A stretch of 5,501 bases of DNA from Myxococcales bacterium (GTDB lineage: Bacteria; Myxococcota; Polyangia; Polyangiales; Polyangiaceae): the NCBI GenBank assembly GCA_020430865.1, contig JAGQIY010000233.1, positions 1-5,501 on the forward strand, given 5' to 3'. Under the pieces are notes generated by a model. It worked only from the letters and a program-made list of their open reading frames with translations, was not told the origin of the DNA and ran no database searches. Positions 5,285 through 5,501 of the stretch are shown here, piece by piece. Made by a program: the position numbers and the translations under genes. Within the stretch, counting starts at the first letter, position 1; each line of letters starts with the position of its first letter.

Positions 5285-5501
5285 GTGAGCGAGCGATTGC
5301 CCAGCGGAGATCCAACTCACGCGCTTCGTCGAGCGGTTCCTCAGCCTCCGTTGGCCGTGCGAGTCCGCGTGCTGGGGGCGGCAGCGCAACCCGCAGAGTG
5401 GCAGCTGAGAGAAGGGCGCTGCGTCGTCGGGGCCGCGCCAGGCTGCGACGTGATCATCGACGATCCCACCGTGTCGCGACGTCACGTCGAGCTGGGGCTC
5501 G
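5285..5501 (+). CDS. FHA-domain protein, N-terminal part
   Basis: The first 72 codons of a gene that continues past the window. After a short Arg/Pro-containing lead (1-24) comes a forkhead-associated domain: RVRVLGA (26-32), LREGRCVVGAAPGCDVIIDDPTVSRRHVEL (41-70) with the hallmark SRRH (64-67). FHA domains bind phosphothreonine peptides. In this segment the usual Gly-Arg after strand 3 is Gly49-Ala50, so one conserved phosphopeptide-contacting residue is absent. The wording VVGxAPxCDVxxDDPTVSRRHVEL is typical of myxobacterial FHA proteins that continue into a sigma-54 AAA+ activator domain and HTH, but that part is outside the window and remains inference. GTG 5285 is preferred because of the promoter spacing. 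GTG 5237 and GTG 5357 are in-frame alternatives, and the latter would start just before the first FHA strand. No Shine-Dalgarno sequence is visible. Confidence 0.85.
   Translation, partial: MSERLPSGDPTHALRRAVPQPPLAVRVRVLGAAAQPAEWQLREGRCVVGAAPGCDVIIDDPTVSRRHVELGL

Overview
The window is GC-rich chromosomal DNA with a strong G/C preference at third codon positions, which gives long antisense shadow ORFs throughout. The gene content fits a myxobacterium (Myxococcota), more likely the Polyangiales/Sorangium side. The clues are a lipoprotein with a long Gly/Ser tether, a GYF_2-like/GAF-like fusion, an FHA protein of the type found at the N-terminus of enhancer-binding regulators, and a TerB-like protein. 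This assignment is inference from style; no taxonomic marker gene is present.

Left part (1-2229, + strand): the C-terminal 123 codons of nadC (quinolinate phosphoribosyltransferase, NAD synthesis), a 225-bp gap, a small two-lobed TerB-like helical protein, then 39 bp later a complete aminoglycoside-phosphotransferase-fold kinase of the ACAD10/ACAD11 N-terminal type. Middle part (2197-3703, - strand): an unrecognised 215-residue protein whose 3' end overlaps the kinase gene tail to tail by 33 bp, preceded by a 266-residue protein with a GYF_2-like N-terminus and a GAF-like C-terminus. The two may be co-transcribed (58-bp gap). Right part: a lipoprotein (- strand, 3840-4904) with lipobox, Gly/Ser tether and a probable concanavalin-like C-terminal domain. 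It is divergent, across a 380-bp gene-free region, from the start of an FHA-domain gene (+ strand, from 5285) that runs off the window. That gap holds seven 11-bp tandem units, promoter-like elements on both sides and a near-palindrome.

The genes do not form one pathway. The most useful regional pattern is regulatory: several genes have a -10-like hexamer placed so that transcription would begin at the start codon itself (TATACA 6 nt before GTG 5285, TAAGCT 6 nt before ATG 1156, weaker cases at 598 and 2844). This suggests leaderless mRNAs. The GYF/GAF gene and the lipoprotein gene instead have clear Shine-Dalgarno sequences. I see no CRISPR array, rRNA, tRNA, insertion sequence or phage module, and no convincing new multi-gene system.
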